A DNA stretch of 64,000 bases from Aquimarina sp. MAR_2010_214 (GTDB lineage: Bacteria; Bacteroidota; Bacteroidia; Flavobacteriales; Flavobacteriaceae), in the NCBI RefSeq assembly GCF_002846555.1, contig NZ_PJMS01000001.1, positions 5,353,501 through 5,417,500 of the forward strand, in the 5' to 3' direction. The notes beneath the pieces are model-generated. The model saw nothing but the letters and a program-made list of their open reading frames with translations, ran no database searches and had not been told where the DNA came from. Numbering within the stretch: position 1 is the first letter of the stretch; the number at the start of each line of letters is the position of its first letter. Shown one piece after another: positions 20,063-31,075 of this stretch. The position numbers and the translations under genes were made by a program.

Positions 20063-20437
20063 TTATTTAGTTGCTTTTTTCTTATTAGCAACTGTTTTTC
20101 TTCTTCCTTTACGTGTTCTAGAATTGTTCTTAGTGCGTTGTCCTCTAAGTGGCAAACCAGCTCTATGACGGATACCTCTATAACATCCAATATCCATAAG
20201 ACGTTTGATGTTTAACTGTACCTCAGAACGTAATTCTCCTTCAATAGTATAGGTTCCTACAGCTTCACGGATACGACCAATTTGATCATCATCCCAATCT
20301 GAAACTTTTACACTTTGATCTACTTTGGCAGTATCTAAAATTTCTTTAGCTCTACTTCTACCAATTCCGAAGATATAGGTTAATGCTATAACTCCTCGCT
20401 TTTGTTTAGGTATATCTACCCCTGCAATTCTTGCCAT
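20063..20437 (-). CDS. rpsM: Ribosomal protein S13
   Basis: Head protein of the small subunit that contacts the P-site tRNA and the large subunit, 124 residues. [26 protein letters not shown] and the [22 protein letters not shown] tail region are diagnostic. It starts 2 nt downstream of rpmJ. Confidence 0.98.
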   Translation of the reverse strand: MARIAGVDIPKQKRGVIALTYIFGIGRSRAKEILDTAKVDQSVKVSDWDDDQIGRIREAVGTYTIEGELRSEVQLNIKRLMDIGCYRGIRHRAGLPLRGQRTKNNSRTRKGRRKTVANKKKATK

Positions 20438-20439
20438 AA

Positions 20440-20556
20440 TTACCCTTGTCTTTGTTTAAATCTAGGATTCTTTTTATTAATTACGTAAAGTCGGCCTTTT
20501 CTACGCACAATCTTGCACTCGGCACTTCTTTTTTTTATTGATGCTCTAACTTTCAT
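20440..20556 (-). CDS. rpmJ: Ribosomal protein L36 (zinc-free form)
   Basis: A 38-residue protein, read directly from the sequence: it begins [14 protein letters not shown] and ends NPRFKQRQG. Only one cysteine (Cys14) is left, so the zinc ribbon of the C+ form is absent, as is usual in Bacteroidota. It lies between infA and rpsM, which is the expected place. A promoter-like element sits just upstream (20631-20661). Confidence 0.95.
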   Translation of the reverse strand: MKVRASIKKRSAECKIVRRKGRLYVINKKNPRFKQRQG

Positions 20557-20630
20557 CTCTTTGTTTTTAATTCCCAAAACATACTAATTATATCTTTTGG
20601 AAGGTATCAGTAACAAGATTTTTCGGCCTG

Positions 20631-20661
20631 CAAAAGTACACAAAAAATCTTAATTTACAAT
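20631..20661 (-). promoter_or_regulatory. Internal promoter before rpmJ
   Basis: On the minus strand ATTG (20658-20661), 19 nt, then TACTTTTG (20631-20638): a full -7 match and a one-mismatch -33 box at the right spacing. It lies in the 118-nt gap between infA and rpmJ and could give rpmJ-rpsM-rpsK-rpsD-rpoA-rplQ their own transcript. Confidence 0.6.
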
Positions 20662-20674
20662 ATTCTTAAATTAT

Positions 20675-20890
20675 TTAGTATCTATATGTTATACGAGCCT
20701 TTGTTAAATCATAAGGACTCATTTCTAACTTCACCTTATCTCCTGGCAATAATTTAATGTAATGCATTCGCATTTTACCAGATATATGAGCTGTCACTAC
20801 ATGACCATTCTCTAGTTCTACACGAAACATTGCATTTGATAATGCTTCGATGATACTTCCGTCTTGTTCTATTGCTGGTTGTTTTGCCAT
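20675..20890 (-). CDS. infA: Translation initiation factor IF-1
   Basis: A 71-residue OB-fold protein that blocks the A site during initiation. [26 protein letters not shown] and the terminal [14 protein letters not shown] fit the family. Its start codon overlaps the secY stop codon by one base, so translation is coupled. map, often found between secY and infA in other bacteria, is missing here. Confidence 0.98.
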   Translation of the reverse strand: MAKQPAIEQDGSIIEALSNAMFRVELENGHVVTAHISGKMRMHYIKLLPGDKVKLEMSPYDLTKARITYRY

Positions 20891-22227
20891 TATGCTACTG
20901 CTTTACGGTTTTTACCAGTTTTCATTAATCCATCATAATGCCTGTTTAACAAGTATGAATTAACTTGTTGCATTGTATCGATTGCTACACCCACCATAAT
21001 AAGTAGAGAAGTTCCTCCAAAAAACAATGCCCAACCTTGTTGTACATTCAACAACTTAACTGCTATTGCAGGAAATACTGCAATTAACGCTAAGAATATT
21101 GATCCTGGTAATGTGATTTGAGACATGATCTTATCCAAATATTCTGATGTTTCACTTCCTGGGCGAATACCAGGAATAAAACCACCACTACGTTTTAAAT
21201 CGTCTGCCATTTTATTAGTTGGCACTGTGATCGCTGTATAAAAATACGTAAATATGATAATCAATACTGCAAACAAAACATTATACCAAAATCCGAAAAT
21301 ATCACTAAATGCTGCAGCAATACCTTGAGAGGTTTCTGAATCTGACAGACCAGCTACAGCAGCAGGCACAAACATAATTGCCTGAGCAAAAATGATAGGC
21401 ATTACTCCTGAAGCATTTAATTTTAAAGGTATATACTGACGAGATCCAAAAACGTTCTTCTCATATCCTCCTCCGGCTGTTCTTCTAGCATACTGAACTG
21501 GTATTTGGCGCACAGCCATTACCAATAATACTGATGCCAATATGATTACAAACCAGATAACCAGTTCTATTAATACCATAATCATTCCTCCTCCGTCTCC
21601 TGAAGTTCTTGATGCAAAGTTTTGCACAAATGATTGTGGCAACGTAGCAATAATACCTACCATAATTAAAAGGGAGATACCATTACCTATACCTTTATCT
21701 GTAATTTTCTCACCTAACCACATTGCAAAAATACAACCTGTGGATATAATGATCACAGAAGACACAACAAAAACTGTTTGATTAGGCACTACAAAAGCTT
21801 CTGCCGGTAGTGTTGCAAACAGATTATAAATATATCCTGGTCCTTGAACCAAAGTAATAGCAATAGTTAACCAACGTGTAATTTGATTAATCTTTTTTCT
21901 ACCACTTTCCCCTTCTTTTTGTAGTTTTTGTAAATAAGGAATTGCTATCCCCATTAACTGAACCACAATTGAGGCTGATATATACGGCATAATACCTAAT
22001 GCAAATACTGAAGCGTTAGCGAAAGCTCCTCCTGTAAACGCATTAAGTAACCCCAACAAACCATCTTGAGTTTGTGTTCCCAGGTTTGCTAATTCTGAAG
22101 CATCTATTCCTGGAAGTACTATTTGCGCCCCAAATCGATATACCAAAAGTAATCCTAGTGTAACTAAGATTCTATTCTTTAGTTCTTCGATTTTCCAAAT
22201 GTTTTTTATTGTGTCAATAAATTTCAT
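20890..22227 (-). CDS. secY: Protein translocase subunit SecY
   Basis: Channel of the Sec translocon in the inner membrane, 445 residues with ten hydrophobic segments. Diagnostic parts are the plug region near [36 protein letters not shown], the cytosolic loop with PVQYARR, and [22 protein letters not shown]. It lies 10 nt after rplO in the spc cluster. Membrane insertion probably also involves the Ffh encoded at 5.5 kb. Confidence 0.98.
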   Translation of the reverse strand: MKFIDTIKNIWKIEELKNRILVTLGLLLVYRFGAQIVLPGIDASELANLGTQTQDGLLGLLNAFTGGAFANASVFALGIMPYISASIVVQLMGIAIPYLQKLQKEGESGRKKINQITRWLTIAITLVQGPGYIYNLFATLPAEAFVVPNQTVFVVSSVIIISTGCIFAMWLGEKITDKGIGNGISLLIMVGIIATLPQSFVQNFASRTSGDGGGMIMVLIELVIWFVIILASVLLVMAVRQIPVQYARRTAGGGYEKNVFGSRQYIPLKLNASGVMPIIFAQAIMFVPAAVAGLSDSETSQGIAAAFSDIFGFWYNVLFAVLIIIFTYFYTAITVPTNKMADDLKRSGGFIPGIRPGSETSEYLDKIMSQITLPGSIFLALIAVFPAIAVKLLNVQQGWALFFGGTSLLIMVGVAIDTMQQVNSYLLNRHYDGLMKTGKNRKAVA

Positions 22228-22237
22228 GAATTGTCTA

Positions 22238-22690
22238 TTATAAGGTTACTGCTTCACCACCTGCTGCTTCTATAGCAGCTTTTGCAGTGGCTGTAAATTT
22301 GTGAGCTGAAACTTTTAATTTTGCTTTCAGTTCACCTCTTCCCAATATTTTAACCAAATCATTTTTCCCCGCCAAACGTGTAGTTAAAATCACATCTAGA
22401 TCAACAGTATCTTTAATTTTACCATCATCTACCAATTTTTGTAGTGTGTCTAAATTAATCCCTTGATACTCTTTTCTATTAATGTTTTTAAAACCAAATT
22501 TTGGCACACGTCTTTGAAGTGGCATTTGCCCTCCTTCAAAACCTATCTTTTTAGAATATCCTGAACGTGATTTTGCTCCTTTATGTCCACGAGTAGCAGT
22601 TCCTCCCTTTCCGGAACCTTGTCCACGACCTACTCGTTTGCTATTATTTTTTACCGAACCTGCAGCAGGTTTTAAGTTACTTAAATCCAT
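22238..22690 (-). CDS. rplO: Ribosomal protein L15
   Basis: Large-subunit assembly protein, 150 residues. The Gly/Arg-rich N-terminus (RVGRGQGSGKGGTATRGHKGAKSRSG) and FEGGQMPLQRRVPKFGF are the family signature. It is followed by secY and preceded by rpmD. Confidence 0.98.
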   Translation of the reverse strand: MDLSNLKPAAGSVKNNSKRVGRGQGSGKGGTATRGHKGAKSRSGYSKKIGFEGGQMPLQRRVPKFGFKNINRKEYQGINLDTLQKLVDDGKIKDTVDLDVILTTRLAGKNDLVKILGRGELKAKLKVSAHKFTATAKAAIEAAGGEAVTL

Positions 22691-22699
22691 GTGCTTTTA

Positions 22700-22879
22700 T
22701 TATTTTGTTTCTATCGAAACTAAATGTTTAACTTTATTTACCATCCCAAGGATATTAGGAGTATCTTCATGCTCCACAACCTGGCCGATCTTTTTAAGAC
22801 CTAGAGCCTCTAGGGTTCTCTTTTGTCTTTGAGTACGGTTAATCGCACTTTTTACTTTAGTAATTTTAATCTTTGCCAT
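22700..22879 (-). CDS. rpmD: Ribosomal protein L30
   Basis: A 59-residue protein read from the sequence: it starts MAKIKITKVKSAINRTQRQK and ends KHLVSIETK. The central LGLKKIGQVVEHEDTPNILGMVNKV matches the ferredoxin-like L30 fold. It sits 11 nt downstream of rpsE and 9 nt upstream of rplO, the normal spc order. Confidence 0.95.
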   Translation of the reverse strand: MAKIKITKVKSAINRTQRQKRTLEALGLKKIGQVVEHEDTPNILGMVNKVKHLVSIETK

Positions 22880-22890
22880 CGTTCCTGAAT

Positions 22891-23415
22891 TTATCCTTTA
22901 AACACTTTCTCTAGTGAAACTCCACGCTGAGTTGCTACTTGTTGCGCACTACGCAATTGTAACAAAGCATCAAACGTTGCTTTCACCACATTATGTGGGT
23001 TAGACGATCCTTGGTTTTTAGAAAGTACGTCATGCACTCCTACAGATTCTAATACTGCACGGATTGCTCCACCAGCAATTACTCCGGTACCCGTAGCAGC
23101 AGGTAAGAGTAATACTCTTGCGCCACCATACTTACCTTTTTGTTCATGAGGTAATGTACCTTTATGTAATGGAATACGAACCAAATTCTTTTTTGCATCT
23201 TCTACCGCCTTAGCGATAGCTTCTGCTACTTCTTTAGACTTACCTAAACCATGACCTACAACACCGTTTTCATCACCTACAACAACTATAGCCGAGAAGC
23301 CAAATGCTCTACCACCTTTAGTTACTTTAGTTACACGTTGTACACCAACTAAACGATCTTTTAGTTCAAGTCCGCTTGGTTTTACTAATTCTGCGTTTTT
23401 ATATTTTTGATACAT
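22891..23415 (-). CDS. rpsE: Ribosomal protein S5
   Basis: Small-subunit protein important for accuracy, 174 residues. The double-stranded-RNA-like N-domain ([25 protein letters not shown]) and the C-domain signature ([43 protein letters not shown]) are both present. Order is rplR-rpsE-rpmD. Confidence 0.98.
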   Translation of the reverse strand: MYQKYKNAELVKPSGLELKDRLVGVQRVTKVTKGGRAFGFSAIVVVGDENGVVGHGLGKSKEVAEAIAKAVEDAKKNLVRIPLHKGTLPHEQKGKYGGARVLLLPAATGTGVIAGGAIRAVLESVGVHDVLSKNQGSSNPHNVVKATFDALLQLRSAQQVATQRGVSLEKVFKG

Positions 23416-23421
23416 ATTTTC

Positions 23422-23778
23422 TTAGAATTTAAGTCCTGCTTCTCTAGCACCGTCTGCTAATGATTTTACTCTACCGTGATACAAATACCCTCCTCTATCA
23501 AAGGATACTGTTTCTACACCAGCTTTCTTAGCTTTTTCAGCAAGCGCTTTACCTACTAAGTTTGCTTTTTCTATCTTACTTCCTTTTGCTGAAGCAATGT
23601 CTTTATCTCTTGAAGAAGCAGCACTGATTGTCTTACCAGTTACATCATCTATGACCTGAGCATAGATTTCTTTATTACTTCTAAAAACAGATAATCTAGG
23701 ACGTTGTTCTGTACCGCTTACATTTCCGCGAATACGCTTTCTTATCTTTAATCTTCTTAAATCTTTTGAGAATGCCAT
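23422..23778 (-). CDS. rplR: Ribosomal protein L18
   Basis: 5S rRNA-binding protein, 118 residues. [20 protein letters not shown] and the terminal [26 protein letters not shown] are diagnostic. It lies 11 nt after rplF and 6 nt before rpsE. Confidence 0.98.
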   Translation of the reverse strand: MAFSKDLRRLKIRKRIRGNVSGTEQRPRLSVFRSNKEIYAQVIDDVTGKTISAASSRDKDIASAKGSKIEKANLVGKALAEKAKKAGVETVSFDRGGYLYHGRVKSLADGAREAGLKF

Positions 23779-23789
23779 AACGTTAGTTA

Positions 23790-24332
23790 TTATGCAGATT
23801 TACCTGCTTTTCTTCTTAATTGTTCTCCTACGAATTTGATACCTTTCCCTTTATAAGGCTCTGGTTTACGGAAGCCTCTAATTTTAGCTGCTACCTGACC
23901 CACCAATTGCTTATCATGAGAGGTTAATTTTACTATAGGATTCTTACCTTTTTCTGAAATAGTTTCGATCTTAACTTCTGGTGCTATGTCTAAAACTATA
24001 TTGTGAGAGAATCCCAAAGCCAAGTCTAATTTTTGACCTTGATTAGAAGCTCTATATCCAACTCCTACCAATTCTAACTCTTTACTAAATCCTTCAGAAA
24101 CACCATTAACCATATTATTAATCAAAGCTCTATATAAACCGTGCTTTGCTTTATGATCTTTGGCTTCACTAGGTCTTTCTAAAACAACCTGGCCTTCTTC
24201 CACTTTCACTTCGATACTATCGATCTCTTGAGAAAGCTCTCCTAATTTTCCTTTAACAGTAACAACATTACCTGTCACTTCAACAGTGACACCAGACGGA
24301 ATAGTTACTGGATTTTTTCCTATTCTTGACAT
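23790..24332 (-). CDS. rplF: Ribosomal protein L6
   Basis: Protein near the factor-binding site, 180 residues with two repeated L6 domains. [15 protein letters not shown] and the terminal [26 protein letters not shown] are the classical ends. Confidence 0.98.
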   Translation of the reverse strand: MSRIGKNPVTIPSGVTVEVTGNVVTVKGKLGELSQEIDSIEVKVEEGQVVLERPSEAKDHKAKHGLYRALINNMVNGVSEGFSKELELVGVGYRASNQGQKLDLALGFSHNIVLDIAPEVKIETISEKGKNPIVKLTSHDKQLVGQVAAKIRGFRKPEPYKGKGIKFVGEQLRRKAGKSA

Positions 24333-24352
24333 TTCTTTTGTCTTTTATACTG

Positions 24353-24751
24353 TTAATATACGTAACAAAGTACTTCACCACCTACATTCTCTTGCTTTGC
24401 ACGTTTACCGGTCATTACACCGTGAGAAGTAGAGACTATCGCAACACCTAATCCGTTAAGAATTCTTGGAATATCATTAGACCCTGCATACTTACGTAGA
24501 CCTGGCTTACTGATTCTTTGTAATTCTTTAATAACTGGTTCTTTAGTTAATTTATCGTATTTAAGTGCAATTTTGATAGTACCTTGTGTTGTATTATCTT
24601 CAAATTTATAACTTAAGATATATCCTTGATCGAATAATATCTTAGTGATCTCTTTTTTAACCTTCGATGCAGGAATCTCAACTACTCTGTGTTGAGCACT
24701 ATTTGCATTACGGATTCTGGTTAAATAATCTGCTATAGGATCTGTATTCAT
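24353..24751 (-). CDS. rpsH: Ribosomal protein S8
   Basis: 16S central-domain binder, 132 residues. MNTDPIADYLTRIRNAN and GVAIVSTSHGVMTGKRAKQENVGGEVLCYVY are typical. In E. coli S8 represses the spc operon. Here the 70-nt gap to rpsN contains an imperfect TTGGTTT/AAACCAA hairpin that could be a site for this, though nothing proves it. Confidence 0.98.
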   Translation of the reverse strand: MNTDPIADYLTRIRNANSAQHRVVEIPASKVKKEITKILFDQGYILSYKFEDNTTQGTIKIALKYDKLTKEPVIKELQRISKPGLRKYAGSNDIPRILNGLGVAIVSTSHGVMTGKRAKQENVGGEVLCYVY

Positions 24752-24821
24752 TGTTTATGAATTTATGGTTTTGGTTTTCAATTTTTTAACTGAACCTTAA
24801 ACCAATTAATTTACTTTATTA

Positions 24822-25091
24822 TTACCAACTAGCTTTTGTTACTCCCGGAATTAATCCTTGGTTCGCCATCTCTCTGAATGTTACACGAGAAATTCCAAAC
24901 TGACGCATATATCCTTTTGGTCTTCCTGTTAACTTACATCGATTATGCTTACGAACTGGTGAAGCATTTTTAGGCAATTTCTGTAATGCATCATAATCTC
25001 CAGCTTCTTTTAAAGCCTTACGTTTCTCTGCATATTTTTCTACAGTCTTAGCTCTCTTCACCTCACGGGCTTTCATTGATTCTTTAGCCAT
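24822..25091 (-). CDS. rpsN: Ribosomal protein S14 (zinc-free form)
   Basis: An 89-residue, long, cysteine-poor S14. The C-terminal half ([39 protein letters not shown]) is the family signature. The CxxC pair of the short zinc form is missing. It lies 2 nt after rplE. Confidence 0.98.
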   Translation of the reverse strand: MAKESMKAREVKRAKTVEKYAEKRKALKEAGDYDALQKLPKNASPVRKHNRCKLTGRPKGYMRQFGISRVTFREMANQGLIPGVTKASW

Positions 25092-25093
25092 AA

Positions 25094-25645
25094 TTAATTC
25101 TTTTTAAAAGGTAATCCTAGTTCGGTTAACAATGATTTTGCTTCTTTATCGGTTTTTGCCGAAGTTTCGAAGGTAACGTTCATTCCAGAAATCTTATTTA
25201 CCTTATCGATATCGATTTCAGGAAAAATAATCTGTTCCAAAACTCCTAATGAGTAATTACCTCTACCATCAAAACCTGTAGCTTTAATTCCGTTAAAATC
25301 TCTAACACGTGGTAAAGCTGAAGTAATAAGACGATCTAAAAATTCATACATTCTTTCTCCTCTTAACGTAACTTTTGCTCCGATAGGCATTCCTTTACGT
25401 AATTTGAAAGAAGCTACATCCTTTTTAGAAATCGTTGCTATAGCTTTCTGACCTGTTATATTTGTTAATTCGTCTACTGCATAGTCGATTAACTTTTTAT
25501 CAGCTACTGCTGCTCCAACACCTCTACTTAAAACTATTTTTTTAAGTTTTGGTACTTGCATTACATTATCATAGCTGAATTCTTCTGTAAGAGCTGACAC
25601 TACTCTGTCTTTATACTCTTGTTTTAATCTTGGGATATAAGCCAT
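25094..25645 (-). CDS. rplE: Ribosomal protein L5
   Basis: 5S rRNA-binding protein, 183 residues. Signature blocks are [32 protein letters not shown] and [19 protein letters not shown]. It is packed 2 nt from both rplX and rpsN. Confidence 0.98.
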   Translation of the reverse strand: MAYIPRLKQEYKDRVVSALTEEFSYDNVMQVPKLKKIVLSRGVGAAVADKKLIDYAVDELTNITGQKAIATISKKDVASFKLRKGMPIGAKVTLRGERMYEFLDRLITSALPRVRDFNGIKATGFDGRGNYSLGVLEQIIFPEIDIDKVNKISGMNVTFETSAKTDKEAKSLLTELGLPFKKN

Positions 25646-25647
25646 AA

Positions 25648-25959
25648 TTATATTACTTCATTAGATTTTTTAGAAAATCTCACTTTCTTATCTCCTTCTA
25701 CTCTATATCCAACTCTTGTAGTTTCCCCTTTAGTGGTTAACAATGATAAGTTAGAAATATGAATAGGTGCTTCTTGTTTTACAATACCACCTTGTGGATT
25801 TGTAGCACTAGGCTTCTGGTGTTTTGACACTAAGTTCACACCTTCTACAATTGCCTTGTTTTTATCTTTCAATACTTTTTGTACTGTTCCCTCTTGACCT
25901 TTATTGTCTCCAGCGATAACACGTACTGTATCTCCTGATTTTATTTTTAGCTTTGTCAT
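25648..25959 (-). CDS. rplX: Ribosomal protein L24
   Basis: Assembly initiator of the large subunit, 103 residues. The KOW motif ([18 protein letters not shown]) and [15 protein letters not shown] are standard. It lies 13 nt after rplN. Confidence 0.98.
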   Translation of the reverse strand: MTKLKIKSGDTVRVIAGDNKGQEGTVQKVLKDKNKAIVEGVNLVSKHQKPSATNPQGGIVKQEAPIHISNLSLLTTKGETTRVGYRVEGDKKVRFSKKSNEVI

Positions 25960-25972
25960 CTTTACAAATGTA

Positions 25973-26341
25973 TTAAAGCACTTCTGGCGCTAGTGAAACA
26001 ATCTTCATGAATTGCTTATCACGAAGTTCTCTTGCTACGGGACCAAAAACACGTGTTCCTCTCATCTCTCCTGTTGGAGTTAATAAAACACACGCATTAT
26101 CATCAAAACGGATATAAGAACCGTCTGGTCTACGTACTTCTTTTTTGGTACGAACTACAACTGCAGTTGAAACTGCTCCTTTTTTAATGTTTCCATTTGG
26201 AGTCGCTTCTTTTACACTGACAACTATTTTGTCTCCTACAGAGGCGTATCTTCTTTTTGTACCACCTAAAACACGAATGACTAAAACTTCTTTTCCACCT
26301 GTGTTATCGGCTACTTTTAATCTAGACTCTTGTTGTACCAT
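25973..26341 (-). CDS. rplN: Ribosomal protein L14
   Basis: Subunit-interface protein, 122 residues. [27 protein letters not shown] and [29 protein letters not shown] are the diagnostic ends. It starts 2 nt after rpsQ. Confidence 0.98.
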   Translation of the reverse strand: MVQQESRLKVADNTGGKEVLVIRVLGGTKRRYASVGDKIVVSVKEATPNGNIKKGAVSTAVVVRTKKEVRRPDGSYIRFDDNACVLLTPTGEMRGTRVFGPVARELRDKQFMKIVSLAPEVL

Positions 26342-26343
26342 AA

Positions 26344-26601
26344 TTACTTCGCTCTTTCAATTACTTCTACTAATCTCCAGCATTTGGTTTTACTCATAGG
26401 TCTTGTTTCCATGATCTTTACAGTATCACCAATATTGCAGTCGTTTTTCTCGTCGTGTGCAACGTATTTTTTCGTCTTTAACACGAATTTTCCGTACATA
26501 GGATGTTTTACTTTTTTAACTTCAGCAACCACAATGGATTTCTGCATTTTGTTACTAGTAACAACTCCTATACGCTCTTTTCTTAAATTTCTTTTTTCCA
26601 T
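26344..26601 (-). CDS. rpsQ: Ribosomal protein S17
   Basis: OB-fold 16S binder, 85 residues. [34 protein letters not shown] is the family signature. It lies between rpmC and rplN. Confidence 0.98.
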   Translation of the reverse strand: MEKRNLRKERIGVVTSNKMQKSIVVAEVKKVKHPMYGKFVLKTKKYVAHDEKNDCNIGDTVKIMETRPMSKTKCWRLVEVIERAK

Positions 26602-26613
26602 CTTTCAGCAGAA

Positions 26614-26808
26614 TTAACCGTTTAATTCTCTTTTTGTTAGCTCTGTAGCCATTCTTGCAATAGATCTTCTTACTTTACGTAATTGTAAAGGGTTTTCTAA
26701 TGGAGACATAGCGTGAGCCATTCTTAAATCTGAATACGCTTTTTGAGATTTACCAAGTTCCTCTTGTAATTCAGCTGTAGATAATTCTTTTACTTCTGAT
26801 TGTTTCAT
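26614..26808 (-). CDS. rpmC: Ribosomal protein L29
   Basis: Helical protein at the tunnel exit, 64 residues. I start it at the ATG at 26808 (MKQSEVKELSTAEL) because L29 normally begins this way. An in-frame ATG three codons earlier (26817) is possible. LRMAHAMSPLENPLQLRKVRRSIARM is the typical core. Confidence 0.95.
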   Translation of the reverse strand: MKQSEVKELSTAELQEELGKSQKAYSDLRMAHAMSPLENPLQLRKVRRSIARMATELTKRELNG

Positions 26809-26820
26809 AATCCTCAAATA

Positions 26821-27240
26821 TTAAGCTTGATAATCTCTAGCTACTATAAACTTAGTTTTTACAGGAAGCTTCTGAGCTGCCAAACGTAAAGCTTCTTTAG
26901 CTACGTCATAAGGCACTCCACTTATTTCAAATAATATTCTTCCTGGTTTTACTACTGCTGCCCAATACTCAACAGCACCTTTTCCTTTACCCATACGTAC
27001 TTCAAGAGGTTTCTTAGTTATAGGCTTGTCTGGGAAAATTTTAATCCACAGAGAACCTTCTCTCTTCATATAACGAGTAGCAGAAATACGAGCTGCTTCT
27101 ATTTGTCTAGCAGTAACAAAACTTGAATCTAATGATTTGATTCCGAAAGTACCGTTAGAAAGTGTGTGTCCTCTTTGTGAAAGACCTTTCATACGTCCTT
27201 TTTGTTGCTTACGGAATTTTGTTCTTTTAGGCTGTAACAT
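26821..27240 (-). CDS. rplP: Ribosomal protein L16
   Basis: Protein near the peptidyl-transferase centre and A site, 139 residues. [20 protein letters not shown] and the [27 protein letters not shown] block are diagnostic. Confidence 0.98.
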   Translation of the reverse strand: MLQPKRTKFRKQQKGRMKGLSQRGHTLSNGTFGIKSLDSSFVTARQIEAARISATRYMKREGSLWIKIFPDKPITKKPLEVRMGKGKGAVEYWAAVVKPGRILFEISGVPYDVAKEALRLAAQKLPVKTKFIVARDYQA

Positions 27241-27260
27241 TGTTAATTTACTTTAAAAAA

Positions 27261-27989
27261 TTACTTTCTACGACGTGATTTGTTATTACCTCCACCACTT
27301 CGTCCACCTCTGTCACCTTTTCCTTGTTTTTTGGATAAACCAACCAAAGGAGAAAGCTCTCTTTTACCATATACTTCGCCTTTCATAATCCATACTTTAA
27401 CACCCAATCTACCATAAGTAGTGTGTGATTCTACTAAAGCATAATCTATGTCAGCTCTAAATGTTGATAAAGGAATACGACCTTCTTTATAAGACTCTGT
27501 ACGTGCCATTTCTGCACCGTTCAAACGTCCTGAAATCTGGATTTTGATACCTTCTGCATTCATTCTCATTGCAGCCGCGATAGCCATTTTAATAGCACGA
27601 CGATATGAGATACGGCTTTCGATTTGTCTTGCAACACTCGAACCTACCAAAAATGCATCAAGTTCTGGTCTTTTAATTTCAAAAATATTGATCTGAACTT
27701 CCTTTTCAGTAATTTTCTTAAGCTCTTCTTTTAACTTGTCTACCTCTTGTCCACCTTTTCCGATAATAATACCAGGTCTGGCAGTAGTGATAGTAACGGT
27801 TACAAGTTTAAGCGTACGCTCAATAATTACTCTAGATACACTAGCTTTTGATAAACGTGCGTGTACATACTTTCTAATCTTATCGTCTTCGGCAAGTTTA
27901 TCACCGTAGTCATTACCTCCGTACCAGTTGGATTCCCATCCTCTGATAATACCAAGGCGATTTCCGATTGGATTTGTCTTCTGTCCCAT
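27261..27989 (-). CDS. rpsC: Ribosomal protein S3
   Basis: mRNA entry-channel protein with helicase role, 242 residues. The KH domain carries [21 protein letters not shown] sequence ([17 protein letters not shown] here), and the C-domain contains [31 protein letters not shown]. The basic Gly/Arg/Asn tail is longer than the minimal form. Confidence 0.98.
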   Translation of the reverse strand: MGQKTNPIGNRLGIIRGWESNWYGGNDYGDKLAEDDKIRKYVHARLSKASVSRVIIERTLKLVTVTITTARPGIIIGKGGQEVDKLKEELKKITEKEVQINIFEIKRPELDAFLVGSSVARQIESRISYRRAIKMAIAAAMRMNAEGIKIQISGRLNGAEMARTESYKEGRIPLSTFRADIDYALVESHTTYGRLGVKVWIMKGEVYGKRELSPLVGLSKKQGKGDRGGRSGGGNNKSRRRK

Positions 27990-27997
27990 AGTTTATA

Positions 27998-28405
27998 TTA
28001 GCTTTGTGTATTATTGTTTGCTGCAACCACTATTGTCACGTGGTTAGAGCGTTTTCTTATTCTGTGTGCGCGACCCTGTGGAGCAGGACGAAGTCTTTTC
28101 AACATACTTCCTCCATCTACACGAATCTCTTTTACAAAAAGATCTGCATCTTCGATGCTAGCGTCTTCATTTTTCGCCTGCCAGTTTGCTATTGCAGAAA
28201 GCAATAACTTCTCTAAACGACGTGATGCTTCTTTAGGATTAAATCTAAGAATATGAAGCGCCTTTTCAACTTTTACACCACGAACCAAATCTGCGACTAA
28301 ACGCATTTTGCGAGGTGACGTAGGGCAGTTATTAAGTTTAGCAAAAGCAATTTGCTTTTTATCTTCCTTAATTCTTTCTGCCATTTCTCTTTTACGAACT
28401 CCCAT
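27998..28405 (-). CDS. rplV: Ribosomal protein L22
   Basis: Tunnel-lining protein, 135 residues. [19 protein letters not shown] and the terminal [22 protein letters not shown] are typical. Bacteroidota L22 often has the short N-terminal [17 protein letters not shown] seen here, so I keep this start. Confidence 0.97.
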   Translation of the reverse strand: MGVRKREMAERIKEDKKQIAFAKLNNCPTSPRKMRLVADLVRGVKVEKALHILRFNPKEASRRLEKLLLSAIANWQAKNEDASIEDADLFVKEIRVDGGSMLKRLRPAPQGRAHRIRKRSNHVTIVVAANNNTQS

Positions 28406-28413
28406 GACTTAAA

Positions 28414-28692
28414 TTATTTTTTACCTTTATTTTTAGCACCAGCGTGTCCTCTAAAGGAACGTGTTGGCGAAAATTCTCCTAATTTATGCCCTACCATATT
28501 CTCAGTAATATATACTGGTACGAACTGGCGACCATTATGAACTGCAATTGTTTGCCCTACAAAGTCAGGAGTAATCATAGATGCTCTCGACCAAGTCTTA
28601 ATAACAGACTTTTTATTAGCTTCTACATTTGCAGCTACTTTTTTCTCTAACTTATAGTGAACGTAAGGTCCTTTTTTTAATGAACGTGCCAT
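28414..28692 (-). CDS. rpsS: Ribosomal protein S19
   Basis: Head protein of the small subunit, 92 residues. [19 protein letters not shown] and [19 protein letters not shown] are diagnostic. It lies 8 nt before rplV. Confidence 0.98.
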   Translation of the reverse strand: MARSLKKGPYVHYKLEKKVAANVEANKKSVIKTWSRASMITPDFVGQTIAVHNGRQFVPVYITENMVGHKLGEFSPTRSFRGHAGAKNKGKK

Positions 28693-28698
28693 ATCTTA

Positions 28699-29523
28699 TT
28701 ATTTCTTTCTACGTTCTACAATATACTTATTACTCGCTTTCGTCTTAGAACGGGTTCTAAATCCTTTTGCAGGAAGACCTTTTCTAGAACGTGGGTGACC
28801 TCCAGAAGAACGTCCTTCTCCACCACCCATTGGATGATCAACAGGGTTCATTGCTACTGGTCTTGTACGAGGACGACGACCTAACCATCTTGTTCTACCG
28901 GCTTTACCTCCTACGATCAATTGATGATCACTATTAGATATAGCACCTATGGTAGCCATACAGTTAACTAATATCATTCTCACTTCACCAGAAGGTAATT
29001 TTACAGTAGCAAATTTACCATCTCTAGCCATAAGCTGTGCGAATGATCCAGCACTACGTGCCATAACAGCACCTTGACCTGGGCGTAATTCTATACAAGA
29101 AATGATTGTTCCTAGTGGAATATCACTAAGCGGCATCGCATTACCAATTTCCGGAGCAATACTACTACCAGAAACGATATTCTGACCTACCTGTAAACCA
29201 TTTTGAGCGATAACATAGCGCTTCTCACCATCTTGGTAATTTAACAACGCTATAAATGCAGTTCTGTTTGGATCGTATTCTATTGTTGCAACTGTAGCAG
29301 GAACTCCTTGCTTATCACGTTTAAAATCAATGATACGATACCTTCTTTTATGACCACCACCTTTGTAGCGCATGGTCATTTTTCCTTGACTGTTTCTACC
29401 TCCAGATCTTTTTTTCGGAGCCAATAGGCTTTTTTCCGGCTTATCAGTAGTAATGGCGTCAAATCCATTTACTACTCTAAAACGCTGACCTGGGGTAATT
29501 GGCTTTAATTTTCTTACTGACAT
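28699..29523 (-). CDS. rplB: Ribosomal protein L2
   Basis: Core protein near the peptidyl-transferase centre, 274 residues. [29 protein letters not shown] and [31 protein letters not shown] are the family landmarks; the latter holds the conserved histidine important for activity. Confidence 0.98.
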   Translation of the reverse strand: MSVRKLKPITPGQRFRVVNGFDAITTDKPEKSLLAPKKRSGGRNSQGKMTMRYKGGGHKRRYRIIDFKRDKQGVPATVATIEYDPNRTAFIALLNYQDGEKRYVIAQNGLQVGQNIVSGSSIAPEIGNAMPLSDIPLGTIISCIELRPGQGAVMARSAGSFAQLMARDGKFATVKLPSGEVRMILVNCMATIGAISNSDHQLIVGGKAGRTRWLGRRPRTRPVAMNPVDHPMGGGEGRSSGGHPRSRKGLPAKGFRTRSKTKASNKYIVERRKK

Positions 29524-29532
29524 TTTCTAGTC

Positions 29533-29823
29533 TTAAAGATTACTATATAAATCAATTACTTCACCTTCCGCCACCTGTACAATTGCTTTTTTATAAGCAC
29601 TTGTTTTACCAGTAACCATACCTGTTTTTGTATAACGAGTATTACGGTCTGGACGGACATTTAATGTTCGAACTTTAGTAACAGATACACCATAAGCAGC
29701 TTCAACTGCTTTTTTGATCTCTACCTTATTCGCTTTCTTGTCTACTACAAAACCATAGCGATTAAACACTTCACTATCTGCAGTAGCCTTTTCTGTAATA
29801 ATAGGTTTTATTAAGATACTCAT
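29533..29823 (-). CDS. rplW: Ribosomal protein L23
   Basis: Tunnel-exit protein and docking site for SRP and trigger factor, 96 residues. LIKPIITEKATADSE and YGFVVDKKANKVEIKKAVE are typical. It lies between rplD and rplB. Confidence 0.97.
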   Translation of the reverse strand: MSILIKPIITEKATADSEVFNRYGFVVDKKANKVEIKKAVEAAYGVSVTKVRTLNVRPDRNTRYTKTGMVTGKTSAYKKAIVQVAEGEVIDLYSNL

Positions 29824-29828
29824 GGCTT

Positions 29829-30458
29829 CTATTTACTTAAATTCGTTTCAATTCCTTTCAAAGAACTTTCCAAAAGAATAACATTATTCGCATTAAGTAT
29901 TTTATAAGTACTTAATTCTGAAGAAGTTACAACTTCTGAACTTTTCAAATTGCGTGACGACAAATATACATTTTTATTCGACTCTGCCAACACAAACAAA
30001 GATTTTTTGTTTTCAAGTCCTAAAGACTTTAAAACAGCAGTAAAATTCTTAGTTTTTACAGTATCAAAAGTAAAGTCTTCAATTACTGTTATCGCTTTGT
30101 CATTTGCCTTAATGCTTAGTGCAGATTTACGCGCTAATTTCTTTAAGTTCTTGTTCAATTTAAAAGAGTAGCTACGTGGTCTAGGACCAAAAACTCTACC
30201 TCCACCTTTAAATATAGGAGACTTTATACTACCTGCTCTTGCGGTACCCGTCCCTTTTTGTTTCTTTATCTTTCTAGTACTACCTACAATTTCTGCACGT
30301 TCCTTAGCTTTATGAGTACCTTGACGCTGATTAGCCAAGTATTGCTTCACATCTAAGTATACAGCATGATCATTTGGTTCTATACCAAAAACAGCATCAG
30401 AAAGGTCTGCCTTTCTTCCTGTTTCTTTTCCGTTTATATCAATTACCGCTACTTTCAT
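29829..30458 (-). CDS. rplD: Ribosomal protein L4
   Basis: Tunnel constriction protein, 209 residues. The loop [32 protein letters not shown] is diagnostic. The start codon shares one base with the rplC stop codon. In E. coli L4 autoregulates the S10 operon at a leader. The hairpin at 31152-31176 is the best local candidate for such a site. Confidence 0.98.
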   Translation of the reverse strand: MKVAVIDINGKETGRKADLSDAVFGIEPNDHAVYLDVKQYLANQRQGTHKAKERAEIVGSTRKIKKQKGTGTARAGSIKSPIFKGGGRVFGPRPRSYSFKLNKNLKKLARKSALSIKANDKAITVIEDFTFDTVKTKNFTAVLKSLGLENKKSLFVLAESNKNVYLSSRNLKSSEVVTSSELSTYKILNANNVILLESSLKGIETNLSK

Positions 30459-31075
30459 TACTTCTGAATCGTTACATAAGCGTTTTTATGTCCAGGAACA
30501 CATCCTTTAACAACAAGTATATTCTTTTCAGGAACTACTTTTAACACTCTTAAGTTTTGAATTTTTACTTGATCTCCACCCATTCTTCCTGCCATTTTCA
30601 TTCCTTTGAAAACTCTTGCAGGGTATGATGCAGCACCGATAGAACCAGGAGCTCTTAAACGGTTATGTTGACCGTGAGTTGCTTGACCAACACCGCCAAA
30701 ATTGTGTCTTTTCACAACCCCTTGAAAACCTTTTCCTTTTGAAGTTGCTGACACATCAACAAATTCTCCCTCGGCAAAGTGCTCAACAGTTACTGTATCA
30801 CCTAATTTGTACTCCTCATCAAAACCTTTGAATTCGACAACTTTACGTTTAGCAACAGTTCCTGCTTTTTTAAAGTGACCTAGAGCCGCTTTAGTAGCAT
30901 TTTTGTCTGCTTTGTCATCGAAACCTAATTGAACAGCTTCATAACCGTCAACCTCATCAGTTCTGACTTGGGTTACCACACATGGCCCAGCTTCGATCAC
31001 TGTACATGGAATATTCTTTCCATTTTCATCGAAGATGCTGGTCATGCCGATCTTTTTTCCTATTAACCCAGACAT
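30458..31075 (-). CDS. rplC: Ribosomal protein L3
   Basis: Early assembly protein near the peptidyl-transferase centre, 205 residues. [35 protein letters not shown] and [30 protein letters not shown] are standard. It is preceded by an unusually long 179-nt gap after rpsJ. Confidence 0.98.
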   Translation of the reverse strand: MSGLIGKKIGMTSIFDENGKNIPCTVIEAGPCVVTQVRTDEVDGYEAVQLGFDDKADKNATKAALGHFKKAGTVAKRKVVEFKGFDEEYKLGDTVTVEHFAEGEFVDVSATSKGKGFQGVVKRHNFGGVGQATHGQHNRLRAPGSIGAASYPARVFKGMKMAGRMGGDQVKIQNLRVLKVVPEKNILVVKGCVPGHKNAYVTIQK

